Below are positions 33,221-42,673 of a DNA stretch of 64,000 bases, piece by piece (position 1 is the stretch's first letter; every line of letters begins with the position of its first letter). Under the pieces are notes generated by a model, which made no database searches, was not told the origin of the DNA, and saw nothing but the letters and a program-made list of their open reading frames with translations. Made by a program: the position numbers and the translations under genes. The DNA is from Mycobacterium sp. 852002-51961_SCH5331710 (GTDB taxonomy: Bacteria > Actinomycetota > Actinomycetes > Mycobacteriales > Mycobacteriaceae). The stretch is taken from positions 186,001 to 250,000 of the forward strand of contig NZ_LZSQ01000123.1 in the NCBI RefSeq assembly GCF_001665535.1. Direction: 5' to 3'.

Positions 33221-34240
33221 CTAACAGTTCGCTCGGGCGGGCGTCTCCTCGAGCGGGCCCTCCGGCCAGCTCGCATTGGCAACCGCTTCAGAGCGGTCGC
33301 CGGCCCGGGCCAACGCCAGCCCGGCCAGGACGATGGCGCCACCGAACGCCTGGGTCGGGGAGATCGCCTCGCCGAGCAGGATCCACGCCGCCAGCACCGC
33401 GAACATGACCTCGGACAGGCCGACGAGCGACGCGAAGCGGGGCCGCAGCCGGGCGATGCCCATGATGCCCAGCGTGTAGGCGATCGCGGTGGCGACGATG
33501 CCCAGGGCGATGACCGGCACCGCCCACGACGTGGTGTACCCGGCGACGACAGTGTCGTTGGCGGTGAACGTCAGCGGCATCACTCCGGTCAGGCCGAGGA
33601 GGGTGACGGCGGCCGAACCGACGACCAGCCCGGCGGCGGACAGTGTGACGGGGTGGATCCCGTCATCACCGTCGGCAGTGAAGCCGACGTTGGCCGACAT
33701 CACGAAGTACCCGGCGGCGCACAGGGCCGCCGCCAGGCCCCAGCCGACGCCGACGAGGTCGATGTGGGCGCCCGAGAACACGTCGAGCACCAGGGTGATC
33801 CCGGCGACCGCCAGCGCGACACCTGCCAGCGTCAACGTGGTCGGGCGGCGCCGGGTGGTGGCCCATACCCATGTCACGACGAGGACGGGCGCGGTGTACT
33901 CGAGCAGCAGCGCGACGCCGACCGAGAGGTGCGCGACGGCGTTGTAGTAGAACAGCTGGGCGCCGGCGATCGGCACCACCCCGTACGCCAGCACCGTGGT
34001 GGGGTGGCGCAGCGCCTCGCGGACCCATCCGCGCCTGACGACGGTCGCGAACAGCGCCATCACCAGCGCGCCACCCGCCAGCCGGGCGACGACCGCGGCG
34101 GTGGGGGTCCAGCCCGCCTCCATCAGCGCCTTCGCGAACGGCCCCGATGAGCCGAACGCGACCGCCGAACCCACCGCGAGGGCCAGCCCGAGTCGGAAGT
34201 GGTCGGCGGCTGGCCGCGCACCGGAACTCGTCACGGCCAT
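33221..34240 (-). CDS. EamA-family (DMT) transporter
   Basis: This 339-residue protein has ten hydrophobic helices in two EamA repeats (the first from FRLGLALAVGSAVAFGSSGPF, the second from GYFVMSANVGFT to AFGGAIVLAGLALARAG). It belongs to the drug/metabolite transporter superfamily, probably an exporter. The ATG at 34240 has GGAGGT six bases upstream; longer frames run into the divergent CGNR gene. Its neighbour is a CGNR regulator in divergent orientation, a frequent pairing. Confidence 0.92.
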   Translation of the reverse strand: MAVTSSGARPAADHFRLGLALAVGSAVAFGSSGPFAKALMEAGWTPTAAVVARLAGGALVMALFATVVRRGWVREALRHPTTVLAYGVVPIAGAQLFYYNAVAHLSVGVALLLEYTAPVLVVTWVWATTRRRPTTLTLAGVALAVAGITLVLDVFSGAHIDLVGVGWGLAAALCAAGYFVMSANVGFTADGDDGIHPVTLSAAGLVVGSAAVTLLGLTGVMPLTFTANDTVVAGYTTSWAVPVIALGIVATAIAYTLGIMGIARLRPRFASLVGLSEVMFAVLAAWILLGEAISPTQAFGGAIVLAGLALARAGDRSEAVANASWPEGPLEETPARANC

Positions 34241-34307
34241 GACCGCACCTCCGGGGATGTAATGAGTAAAATGAACTACGGTCCTGACACTAGCGAGGAG
34301 AGGCGTC
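34241..34307. promoter_or_regulatory. Divergent promoter region, EamA exporter / CGNR regulator
   Basis: This 67-bp AT-rich spacer contains TAAAAT (34267-34272), a -10 candidate for the CGNR gene, overlapping reverse-strand TTACAT-like sequence for the exporter gene. ATGA is repeated 9 bp apart within ATGAGTAAAATGA. The promoters must overlap, so one regulator can control both. Confidence 0.45.
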
Positions 34308-34871
34308 ATGAGTCAAATGCTTTTCAGTCATGACACCGAGCTCACCCTGCGGGCCGCGTGCGTCCTGATCAACAGCGACCGTGTCGACGGTGAGCGGATC
34401 GGGGACATGGCCTCGCTGAACGAGTACCTCGACAGCTTCGGCTGGACGGGCCGACGCGACTACGACGACGCCGAACTCGCGTCCGTCCACGGCCTGCGGG
34501 AGCGGCTCGGTCGGATCTGGGCGCTCGCCGACGACGAGGAAAGCACGGTGGATCAGGTCAACGCGTTGCTCAGCGACACGAACGCCTCGCCGTGGCTGAC
34601 GCGGCATCCGGAGATGCCGGAGTGGCACCTGCACCTGGCATCGGTCGACGACCCGCTGTGGCAGCGCATGGGGGCCGAGATGGCGATGGCCCTGGCGGAC
34701 CTCATCCGCATCGGCGAACTGCGCCGGCTCAAGATCTGCGCGGCATCCGACTGCGACGCGGTTCTGGTCGACCTGTCCCGCAATCGGTCGGGAAAGTTCT
34801 GCGACACCGGCAACTGCGGCAATCGCCAGCACGTGGCGGCGTATCGGGAGCGTCGAGCCCGAAAGCGGTGA
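34308..34871 (+). CDS. CGNR zinc-finger / ABATE-domain regulator
   Basis: The 187-residue protein has an N-terminal ABATE domain (FSHDTELTLRAACVLINSDR) and the C-terminal CGNR zinc finger CAASDCDAVLVD ... KFCDTGNCGNRQHVAAYRERR, with two Cys pairs. Family members are presumed transcription regulators that bind small ligands. GAGGAGAGG lies just before the ATG. The divergent EamA exporter is the probable target. Confidence 0.88.
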   Translation: MSQMLFSHDTELTLRAACVLINSDRVDGERIGDMASLNEYLDSFGWTGRRDYDDAELASVHGLRERLGRIWALADDEESTVDQVNALLSDTNASPWLTRHPEMPEWHLHLASVDDPLWQRMGAEMAMALADLIRIGELRRLKICAASDCDAVLVDLSRNRSGKFCDTGNCGNRQHVAAYRERRARKR

Positions 34872-34912
34872 CGATCGGGACTCTTCGCGGCCCTTAGGCT
34901 TTCCGTGGGGGA

Positions 34913-36292
34913 GTGATGACGGGGCGATCGACCACCGGCGTGCAGATCAGCGCGCACCGGTTCCTGCTGCGGCGCTTGGAACACGCACTGGTTCGCGGCG
35001 ATGTGCGGATGGTCGATGATCCCATGCGCGCACAGGCGCTTTCGCTGCTTACCGGCTCGATCCTTGCGGTCATCGGGCTCGGGGTCGCCGCCGTCCTGGC
35101 GTTCCTGCAGCCGCGAGGGGCACTCGGCGATGACCCGATCGTGATGGTGCGCGACAGCGGCGCCCTGTACGTGCGGGTCGACCGGACCCTGCACCCGGTG
35201 CCGAACCTCGCGTCGGCTCGGTTGATCGCCGGTTCGACCGCCAAGCCCCGGCTCGTCAGCGGCTCGGCCGTCGGGGCCGCCCCCAGGGGCGCGGCGCTCG
35301 GCATCCCGGGCGCTCCCGATGCGATCGGCTCGCCGCTGACCGGCGACGAATCGACATGGATGGTGTGCGAGGACGATTCGGGGTCATCGACCGTACTCAT
35401 CGGGTCTGTGGGCGACACACGCGCCGCTGAGGGTGGCGTACTGGTCAGTTCGGCAGACGAGGCGCAAACGTACCTGCTCTTCGATGGTCGACGCGCGAAG
35501 GTCGACCTGCGCAGCCCGGCGGTCGTCCGTGCGCTCGCGCTCGACGGCGTTGTGCCGCGGCCGGTTACACGCGCATTGCTCGACACCGTGCCGGAGGTGC
35601 CCGAGATCAAGGCGCCCGCCATCCGCGACGCCGGTGCGCCCGCGCCGGCGCCGTTGCACCGGTTGCGGATCGGAGCCGTGATCCGGGTACCGCGTGCCGA
35701 GGCGTGGGAGCACTACGTGGTGCTGGGAGCGGGAGTGCAGCGGATCGGGATGGTGGCGGCCGACCTCATTCGATTCACTCAGCCTCAGCACGCGCACGAG
35801 ATCGTCACCGTCGAGCCGGGCATCATCGGCACCGTCCCCGTCGTGGGAGAGTTGCCCGTAGGACACTTTCCCGATCGCGCGCATCCGATCGACGATCCGG
35901 TGGTGTGCGGACGGTGGTCCTGGTCGGCGAGCGCAAAGTCCGTCGTGACGGAGACGATTACCGTCGACGCGGTACCCGATGTGCCCGCGGTGCGGCTGGC
36001 CCAGGCCGACGACGACGGCACCGCGATCGACGGCTTTGCGATGAGCGGGGGCCGCAGCGCATATGTGCGGGCGGTGGGGGTGAGCGGTGACGGTGCACGC
36101 ACCGGAACGCTGTTCATGGTCAACGATGCGGGTGCAGTCTTTGGCATCCGCGACGAGGAGACGGCTCGGCGTCTCGGGCTGACCGGCGACCCGGTGCCCG
36201 CACCGTGGCCGCTGCTGGCCCGGTTGCCGCGCGGGCCGGAGCTGAGTGTCGATGCCGCCTCAGTCGCGCGGGACGGATCCGGAGCGCCGTAA
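34913..36292 (+). CDS. eccB4: ESX-4 type VII secretion membrane protein EccB4
   Basis: This 459-residue EccB protein has the N-terminal cytosolic segment GVQISAHRFLLRRLEHALVRGD, one transmembrane helix (LLTGSILAVIGLGVAAVLAFL) and a periplasmic domain with YVRVDRTLHPVPNLASARLI and paired cysteines (MVCEDDS, VVCGRWSW). It forms the periplasmic part of the ESX membrane complex. Start is GTG 34913 or the adjacent ATG 34916. Its 3' end overlaps the convergent mycP4 gene by 33 bp. Gene order and strands match M. tuberculosis Rv3450c-Rv3444c. Confidence 0.93.
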   Translation: MMTGRSTTGVQISAHRFLLRRLEHALVRGDVRMVDDPMRAQALSLLTGSILAVIGLGVAAVLAFLQPRGALGDDPIVMVRDSGALYVRVDRTLHPVPNLASARLIAGSTAKPRLVSGSAVGAAPRGAALGIPGAPDAIGSPLTGDESTWMVCEDDSGSSTVLIGSVGDTRAAEGGVLVSSADEAQTYLLFDGRRAKVDLRSPAVVRALALDGVVPRPVTRALLDTVPEVPEIKAPAIRDAGAPAPAPLHRLRIGAVIRVPRAEAWEHYVVLGAGVQRIGMVAADLIRFTQPQHAHEIVTVEPGIIGTVPVVGELPVGHFPDRAHPIDDPVVCGRWSWSASAKSVVTETITVDAVPDVPAVRLAQADDDGTAIDGFAMSGGRSAYVRAVGVSGDGARTGTLFMVNDAGAVFGIRDEETARRLGLTGDPVPAPWPLLARLPRGPELSVDAASVARDGSGAP

Positions 36293-37609
36293 CCGTCTGG
36301 ACGACAACGTCATTACGATGACGGCCGTTGCGGCAGCCAGGCAGAGGGCTGCGCCGCGCACCGCGACGCTCGCCGCCTGTTCGTCGGTCGGCGACGGCCG
36401 GGGCAGCGATACCGTGGCCGGGTGCTCGGAGTGCGCGCCGGTTGGGCCGCCACCGGTCACCGCCGCGAGCACATCGACGACGCCATGGCCGACCTGGGGG
36501 TCCCACCCGGCGGCGGGGTGGTGGGCCGTGTCCTCGATGCGCCGCATGACCTCACGGGCCGTCAACTGCGGTGAGCGCGACCGCAGAAGTGCGACGACAC
36601 CCGTGACCACGGGAGCGGCGTAACTGGTTCCCGCGAGCGGCTTCTCACCCGAAGCCGTCGGAGTCACGGCGACGAGACCGTCACCGTCACGATCCAGCGA
36701 CACCACCCGCTCGCCGGGGGCGGCGACGTCGACCCAGGGACCCGCCAAGGTGAATGACGAAGGCGCGCCGTTCGGTCCGACCGATCCGACCGTCAGCACA
36801 TGGTCGTCGTACCAGGCGGGGCTCACCACTGCGTTGACGTCGTCCCAGACCGGTCGACCCGGTTGCGTAGGGTTCTGGTGCTCACAATGTCCGGCGGCGC
36901 CCACATTGCCCGCCGCGGCCACCACGACGACGTTCTTCACGTCCACCGCGTAGGCCAGCGCGGCGCCCAGGGCGCCGTCATCGAGAGGCGTGCCGACAGG
37001 GACGCAGGCAACGGTCGAAATGTTGATCACGGTCGCGCCCATGTCCGCCGCGGTGCGCACCGCGCGCGCGAGCGTGTCGACGTCTCCGAAACCGGATGCC
37101 GGAGCGCCTTCTTCGCTGAACCTGGCGCTCGACTGCCGAATGCCGATGATCGCTGCGTCAGGTGCGATACCGCTGAAGGCGTCCGTCTCGGCGGAATCCG
37201 GTGTGGCGCCGACGATACCCGCGACGATCGTTCCGTGACCGTCGCAGTCCTCGGTGCCGTCGCCACTCGACACGTAGTCGCCGCCGGGCAGCAGGCGCGG
37301 CAGCAGGCGGTGGCGCGCCACACCGGTGTCGATCACTGCGACGGTCTGGCCGGCTCCGCGGGTGAGTGGCCACACCGACTGCAGATCTAGGTCGTCGAGT
37401 TGGCCGCCGACCTCCCCGGCGGGCGACGCTTTTCGAGAGACCGTGCACGCCTCCGTCTGCACGGTGGGTCGCGGGGGAACCGGCGACTGCGATGGAGGGA
37501 GCAGTGATTTGTCCACCGCCGGTGGGGTTATCGCCGTCGCCCTGGGGGTGCCCGTCAGCGGGGCCGAGGCGAACGCCACGGCGAGGACAACACGAAGTAC
37601 GCGATTCAC
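36260..37609 (-). CDS. mycP4: ESX-4 mycosin (subtilisin-like serine protease) MycP4
   Basis: The 449-residue S8 protease has a signal peptide (LRVVLAVAFASAPLTG), the catalytic Asp in VAVIDTGVARHRLLP, His in DCDGHGTIVAGIVG, and Ser in LAGTSYAAPVVTGVVAL, then a C-terminal transmembrane helix (AALCLAAATAVIVMTL). Mycosins stabilise the ESX complex and cleave selected substrates. The GTG at 37609 overlaps the eccD4 TGA (GTGA) and gives the signal peptide directly; the longer frame upstream is eccD4 shadow. Confidence 0.94.
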   Translation of the reverse strand: MNRVLRVVLAVAFASAPLTGTPRATAITPPAVDKSLLPPSQSPVPPRPTVQTEACTVSRKASPAGEVGGQLDDLDLQSVWPLTRGAGQTVAVIDTGVARHRLLPRLLPGGDYVSSGDGTEDCDGHGTIVAGIVGATPDSAETDAFSGIAPDAAIIGIRQSSARFSEEGAPASGFGDVDTLARAVRTAADMGATVINISTVACVPVGTPLDDGALGAALAYAVDVKNVVVVAAAGNVGAAGHCEHQNPTQPGRPVWDDVNAVVSPAWYDDHVLTVGSVGPNGAPSSFTLAGPWVDVAAPGERVVSLDRDGDGLVAVTPTASGEKPLAGTSYAAPVVTGVVALLRSRSPQLTAREVMRRIEDTAHHPAAGWDPQVGHGVVDVLAAVTGGGPTGAHSEHPATVSLPRPSPTDEQAASVAVRGAALCLAAATAVIVMTLSSRRLRRSGSVPRD

Positions 37610-38904
37610 GCCAGGGCCAGGCCGCGGACAAGACCGAAGATGCCGGCGATCCAGCAGCCCAGCGGGATGACCGTCGCCAGCACCGCGTACTCGGCCAGTT
37701 CGACCGTGCGGCAGGCGACCAGACCGGGCGCGATCCGGAGTAACGGGATCAGGAAACCGGTGCCCGCGGCAACGACCAGGGCGCCGAGCCAGTGGGCATG
37801 ACCCGGCATGGCCACCACCAGGACAGCGAATCCTGCTGCGAGCGATCCGAATCCGCATATGCCCAGCGCGGTACGACGAGACGTTCCGATGTGCGTACGA
37901 GTGCGCAGGAGAAGCGCTGCACCGACGACGCCGTCGAACGTCGCAGCCGGGATGGAGAGCTCCCGCGCGGCCAACGCGCCGTAGCCGACGAACACGGTGC
38001 CGATGACCACGGCGGTCGATGCCCCGGCGAGCATCCCGGTCAGCAGGTCATGCGCGCGGGCGGCATGGCGCTCGTCCGGCGGCTCGGAGCCGCCGCGGGT
38101 GAGCTTGATGGCCAGCCTTGGCGACGAACCAACAGTCACCAGCGCGATCGTCGCAAACAACGCGCCCGAGTCGAGACCGTCGAGACGCCACGCAACCGAC
38201 GCGGCCGAAACCGCGGTGCACAGCAGCGATGCGGTGGCGATCGCGGTGAGCGGGATATGACCGCGACCCGTGAAGCGCAGGCACACGACGGCGGCGGTCA
38301 GCGCCGCAGCCGACGCCAGCAGCAGATGCGCATGGAGCGCTCCGTCGGGCACCACGACCGCACCCGTCACCGCCGCCGATAGTGCGGTCAGCACGCTGAA
38401 GGCGGTGCACACCAACGGTTCCGGGACGGTGCGGCGCGCCACCAGCGCGGCGGTCATCATCACCCCGGTCAGTGCGGTGCCGGCGAGAACGGAACCCCCG
38501 CTTCCCGCGGTCAGGAGCGCGATACCGCCGAGTCCGGCCGCGACCACGCTGCCTCCGACACACAGCATCCCCGGGGCGCCGTCGTTCGTCGGTCGCAGCC
38601 TGGCCACGGTGCCGCCGGCATCCCGATCGACGAAGACCGGCTCCGGAATGGTCTCCGTGCTGAGCCACAGCAGCTCGCCGTCACGAATGTTGTTGTCCGG
38701 AAGTGTCAGCGATTCATCCAGTGACGATCCGTCGACTCGGCGAAGTCGCCAGCGCACAGCGGGATCGCGCGGACCGGCACGGGTCAGGTCGATGATCGAC
38801 GGGAGCATGTCGCCGACACAGGCCCGGGCCGGAAGCGTCAGATCGACGGTCGTCGCGCCGACGTCGTCGACATGAACGCTGACCCGGCAGCGTGAATCAG
38901 GCAT
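37606..38904 (-). CDS. eccD4: ESX-4 integral membrane protein EccD4
   Basis: The 432-residue protein has an N-terminal ubiquitin-like (YukD) domain (CRVSVHVDDVGATTVDLTLP, SLTLPDNNIRDGELLWL) and about eleven transmembrane helices, the EccD layout. It makes the hydrophobic core of the secretion pore. The ATG at 38904 has GGGGGGATG upstream. It shares a divergent promoter region with eccC4 and overlaps mycP4 by 4 bp. Confidence 0.94.
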   Translation of the reverse strand: MPDSRCRVSVHVDDVGATTVDLTLPARACVGDMLPSIIDLTRAGPRDPAVRWRLRRVDGSSLDESLTLPDNNIRDGELLWLSTETIPEPVFVDRDAGGTVARLRPTNDGAPGMLCVGGSVVAAGLGGIALLTAGSGGSVLAGTALTGVMMTAALVARRTVPEPLVCTAFSVLTALSAAVTGAVVVPDGALHAHLLLASAAALTAAVVCLRFTGRGHIPLTAIATASLLCTAVSAASVAWRLDGLDSGALFATIALVTVGSSPRLAIKLTRGGSEPPDERHAARAHDLLTGMLAGASTAVVIGTVFVGYGALAARELSIPAATFDGVVGAALLLRTRTHIGTSRRTALGICGFGSLAAGFAVLVVAMPGHAHWLGALVVAAGTGFLIPLLRIAPGLVACRTVELAEYAVLATVIPLGCWIAGIFGLVRGLALA

Positions 38905-39022
38905 CGCATCCCCCCTTGTGACGCCGCGTCGTCACCGTAACGCGTCCGGCGGTGCCCGCGCTGCACGTCCTTTCCGGGCTGTGGATGGAACCAAATCCCC
39001 TCCGTCCGCGTCCGAGTCATCG

Positions 39023-42000
39023 ATGGACTTGCCCACTGAAACACGCGGTGTCGTCGTGAAACCTCCACCGGCGCTGCCGAAGGCGTCGTCAACCAATCCC
39101 GTCGCGCGCCTGTTGCCGCTGGCCATGCTCGTCGCGACCGTCGGCATGACGGCCCTGTACTTCACGTCGGGGGCCACGGCCGGGCGGGCGCCGATGTTCA
39201 TGTTCTTCCCCGTCATGATGGTCATGTCGGTCCTCGGCACAGTGGTGTACGGCGCCAGGGGTGGGGCGGAACGATCCGCTGAGATCGACCGAAATCGGCG
39301 AAGCTACCTGCGTTATCTCGATGAGCTCGACGGCGAGATCGTCGCGAGGGCGGTTGACCAACGCCGGGAACAGCTTTCGCGCCACCCGGCGCCGGAGTCG
39401 CTGTGGGCGTCGGTGGGCGGTCGGCTCTGGGACCCACGACGACCCGACGACGCGGACTTCTGTTGCGCCCGGGTAGGAGTCGGCGAGCAACCGTTGCGCG
39501 CACCGTTGTCGGAGCCCGATCTCGGCGGCGTCGACGAGCAGGACCCGGTGACGGTGTCCGCGGTGCGCACGCTGATCCGGCAGCGCTCGATCCTCGGCGA
39601 TATGCCGATTGCGATGCCGTTGCTCCGGCATCCAGTGATCGCGGTGGACGGTGATGTCGAGCGTGCGCGGGGATTGGTGCGGGCGATGGTGTGCCAACTC
39701 GCGGCACATCACGCGAGCGATTCCATAGCGGTCGCGGCCGTCACCGACCGTGGAACGCGCCACTTGTGGGAGTGGCTCAAATGGCTTCCCCAGTACCGGT
39801 CTTCGCCGCACCCGTCGGCCCAGCAGCACCTCGTGGTCGTCGTCGACGGTCACGGACGCTCATCGGCGACCGGCGGTGTCACGGTCCTCGAAGTCGGAAC
39901 CGGCTCGGGTGACGACGTGCTGCGGATGCATCTCGACGCCGAGAAGTTGACCGTCGGCGGCGGTCTCGGATGCACGCCGGACTTCATGACGTTGGCGCAG
40001 GCGACGGTTTGTGCGCGCCGGTTGGCCGGTCACCGACTCGACGACGCTCCGGTCCGCGGCGGCTGGCTCGACCTGATGCACATCGAGCGACCCACCGAGC
40101 TTGTCGCGGAGACACTCTGGGCGCAGACACGTCAGGTGCGGGCCGTACCCATCGGCGTCACCGACGACGGATCACCTATCTCGATCGACATCAACGAGGC
40201 CGCCCACAACGGCATCGGCCCGCACGGGCTGTGTGTCGGCGCCACCGGATCCGGCAAGTCCGAACTGTTGCGCACACTGGTTCTGGGCATGATCGCGATG
40301 CATCCGCCTGATGTGCTCAACCTCGTCCTCGTCGACTTCAAAGGCGGCGCGACGTTCCTCGGCATGGAAGGGGCGCGGCATGTGGCCGCCGTGATCACGA
40401 ACTTGGCGGGGGAAGCGCACCTCGTCGCGAGGATGAGCGACGCGCTCGCCGGTGAGGTCCACCGCAGGCAGGAACTGCTCCGTGCGGCGGGCAATTTCGC
40501 CAACACCACCGACTACGCCAACGCTCGTGCGAGCGGCAGCGCGCTGCCGCCCCTGCCCGCGCTGTTCGTCGTCGTCGACGAGTTCTCCGAGCTGCTCAGC
40601 CAACATCCCGACTTCGCCGAACTGTTCGTCGCGATCGGCAGGCTGGGCCGATCACTGGGCATCCACCTGTTGCTCGCCAGTCAACGGCTCGACGAGGGGC
40701 GGCTCCGCGGCCTGGACACCCACTTGTCGTACCGGATCTGCCTCAAGACTTTCTCCGCGAGCGAATCCCGTGCCGTGCTCGGCGTCGCCGACGCGCACAC
40801 GCTTCCGGGGGCCCCGGGCGCGGCGCTGCTGAAGACGGCCGCCGGTGACCTGACCCGGTTCCAGACGGCGTTCGTCTCCGGCCCGTGCCGCCAATCGCGT
40901 TCGGATGACCGGGAACCGATGATCTTCTCCGCCACGTCCGAACCGGTTCCTGACCATCACGACGCGGCGCAGACCCGAACCGTGTTCGACGTGGTGTTGG
41001 AACGGCTCGCCGGTCGAGGGGCGGCGGCGCACCCGGTATGGTTGCCGCCGCTGGCCGCGCCTCCGACGCTCGACCTCATCACGCCGCCCGGCGGCCGACC
41101 CGCGCTCAGCGCCGCCATTGGGCTGGTGGACGATCCCTTCCACCAGCGCCGCGATCTGCTCATCGCGCAAATGGCTTCCGGACACGTTGCCGTCGTCGGT
41201 GCGCCCCAGTCGGGTAAGTCGACGGCTCTGCGAACACTGATGCTGTCCCTCGCACAGGCGCACGCCCCCGGAGAGATCGCGCTGTACTGCCTGGACTTCG
41301 GCGGCGGTGCATTGGCCGGACTCGCCCGGCTCCCGCACGTCGGGGCTGTGTCGGGCCACGCAGACATCGATCTGTGCCGGCGCACCGTCGCGGTGGCCGA
41401 AGCGTTGATCCGGTCGAGGGAAAACCTCTTTCGCGCAACGGGAATCGAGTCGATGGCCGACTACCGCGCACTGCGCGCCGCACACGATCCGGCCGTGGCC
41501 GACGACCCCTACGGCGATGTGATTCTCGTCGTGGACGGCTGGAGTCAGCTACGCCGGCATCTCGAGCCGCTGGAGGCGTCGATCACCGCGATCGCCACAC
41601 AGGGACTCGCGTTCGGCGTGCATGTGGTCATCACCGCATCGCGATGGGCCGAACTGCGGCCGGCGCTGAGGGACCAGATCGCGACGCGCATCGAACTCCG
41701 ACTCGGCGATCCGGCCGAGTCCGAGATGGATCGCCGCCGGGCCCGCACGCTGATCGATTGTCCGCCGGGGAGGGGGATCACCGCCGACGGTCGGGAGATG
41801 GCGATCGCGCTGCCGCGCTGGGACGGTGTGGCCGCAGCCGAAGGGCTGGGGGAGGCGGTGGCGGCGACCGTCGAGCGATGCAGGAAGCGGTGGACCGGAC
41901 GGCACGCCCCCCGCATCGAGCTGCTTCCGACACTGGTGGATCACGCCGAACGAGTCGCGACCTGCTCGGCACAGTGCAGGCAGCGGATCGTGCTCGGTCT

Positions 42001-42673
42001 CCATGAGAGTGACTTGCGCCCGGTGAGCATCGATTTCACCGAGCATTCACATCTGCTGGTACTCGGGGAGGGCTCTTGCGGCAAGACGTCGCTGCTGCGA
42101 CTGCTGTGTCACGAGATCGTCCGAATCCGCACCGTCGAGCAGGCGCGGCTGGAGATCGTGGACTTCCGTCGCTCGCTGCTCGGCGTCGTCGAATCCGGGC
42201 ACCTCGCCGGATATGCGGCATCGCCCGCGGCGTTGGCCACACGTATGCCCAAACTGCTTGCGACGCTGGAAGCCCGGATGCCGGGCGAGGACGTGACGCA
42301 GCAGCAGTTGCGTGACCGGTCGTGGTGGTCTGGGCCCGAGATCTTCCTCGTGGTCGACGATTACGACCTGGTGGCCGCCGCGACCGGCAACCCGCTGGCC
42401 CCGCTGGCCGACCTCCTGCCGCACTCCGCCGACCTCGGCCTGCACGTCATCATCGCCCGCCGGTCCGGAGGCGCGGCGCGGGCGATGTTCGATCCACTTC
42501 TCTCGCGGATGCGGGAGATCGGATGCCTCGGCGTGATGATGAGCGCGAGCCCGGACGACGGTGTACTGCTGGGGTCGGTTCGGCCGTCGGCGCAGCCACC
42601 GGGGCGCGGCACGCTGATCACCCGGGGTGACGGCGAGCGACTCATTCAGATCGGTTGGGTGGAGCCGCCATGA
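39023..42673 (+). CDS. eccC4: ESX-4 ATPase EccC4 (FtsK/SpoIIIE type)
   Basis: This protein of 1216 residues has two N-terminal transmembrane helices (LLPLAMLVATVGMTALYFT, MFMFFPVMMVMSVLGTVVY) and three FtsK/SpoIIIE ATPase domains with Walker A motifs GATGSGKSELL, GAPQSGKSTALR and GEGSCGKTSLL; the first has Walker B LVLVDFKGG. It recognises and drives export of ESX substrates. The ATG at 39023 was chosen: the extra 35 codons from GTG 38918 have low GC at third positions (about 20 of 34) and would leave almost no room for promoters opposite eccD4. The stop overlaps the next gene. Confidence 0.94.
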   Translation: MDLPTETRGVVVKPPPALPKASSTNPVARLLPLAMLVATVGMTALYFTSGATAGRAPMFMFFPVMMVMSVLGTVVYGARGGAERSAEIDRNRRSYLRYLDELDGEIVARAVDQRREQLSRHPAPESLWASVGGRLWDPRRPDDADFCCARVGVGEQPLRAPLSEPDLGGVDEQDPVTVSAVRTLIRQRSILGDMPIAMPLLRHPVIAVDGDVERARGLVRAMVCQLAAHHASDSIAVAAVTDRGTRHLWEWLKWLPQYRSSPHPSAQQHLVVVVDGHGRSSATGGVTVLEVGTGSGDDVLRMHLDAEKLTVGGGLGCTPDFMTLAQATVCARRLAGHRLDDAPVRGGWLDLMHIERPTELVAETLWAQTRQVRAVPIGVTDDGSPISIDINEAAHNGIGPHGLCVGATGSGKSELLRTLVLGMIAMHPPDVLNLVLVDFKGGATFLGMEGARHVAAVITNLAGEAHLVARMSDALAGEVHRRQELLRAAGNFANTTDYANARASGSALPPLPALFVVVDEFSELLSQHPDFAELFVAIGRLGRSLGIHLLLASQRLDEGRLRGLDTHLSYRICLKTFSASESRAVLGVADAHTLPGAPGAALLKTAAGDLTRFQTAFVSGPCRQSRSDDREPMIFSATSEPVPDHHDAAQTRTVFDVVLERLAGRGAAAHPVWLPPLAAPPTLDLITPPGGRPALSAAIGLVDDPFHQRRDLLIAQMASGHVAVVGAPQSGKSTALRTLMLSLAQAHAPGEIALYCLDFGGGALAGLARLPHVGAVSGHADIDLCRRTVAVAEALIRSRENLFRATGIESMADYRALRAAHDPAVADDPYGDVILVVDGWSQLRRHLEPLEASITAIATQGLAFGVHVVITASRWAELRPALRDQIATRIELRLGDPAESEMDRRRARTLIDCPPGRGITADGREMAIALPRWDGVAAAEGLGEAVAATVERCRKRWTGRHAPRIELLPTLVDHAERVATCSAQCRQRIVLGLHESDLRPVSIDFTEHSHLLVLGEGSCGKTSLLRLLCHEIVRIRTVEQARLEIVDFRRSLLGVVESGHLAGYAASPAALATRMPKLLATLEARMPGEDVTQQQLRDRSWWSGPEIFLVVDDYDLVAAATGNPLAPLADLLPHSADLGLHVIIARRSGGAARAMFDPLLSRMREIGCLGVMMSASPDDGVLLGSVRPSAQPPGRGTLITRGDGERLIQIGWVEPP

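Noticed and set aside
32540..34150. 536-residue plus-strand open frame
   Set aside because: It covers the antisense of a cutinase and the EamA gene; composition is a shadow.
38918..39022. 35-residue N-terminal extension of eccC4 from GTG 38918
   Set aside because: Third-position GC is low for this genome and the start would leave no promoter between eccD4 and eccC4.
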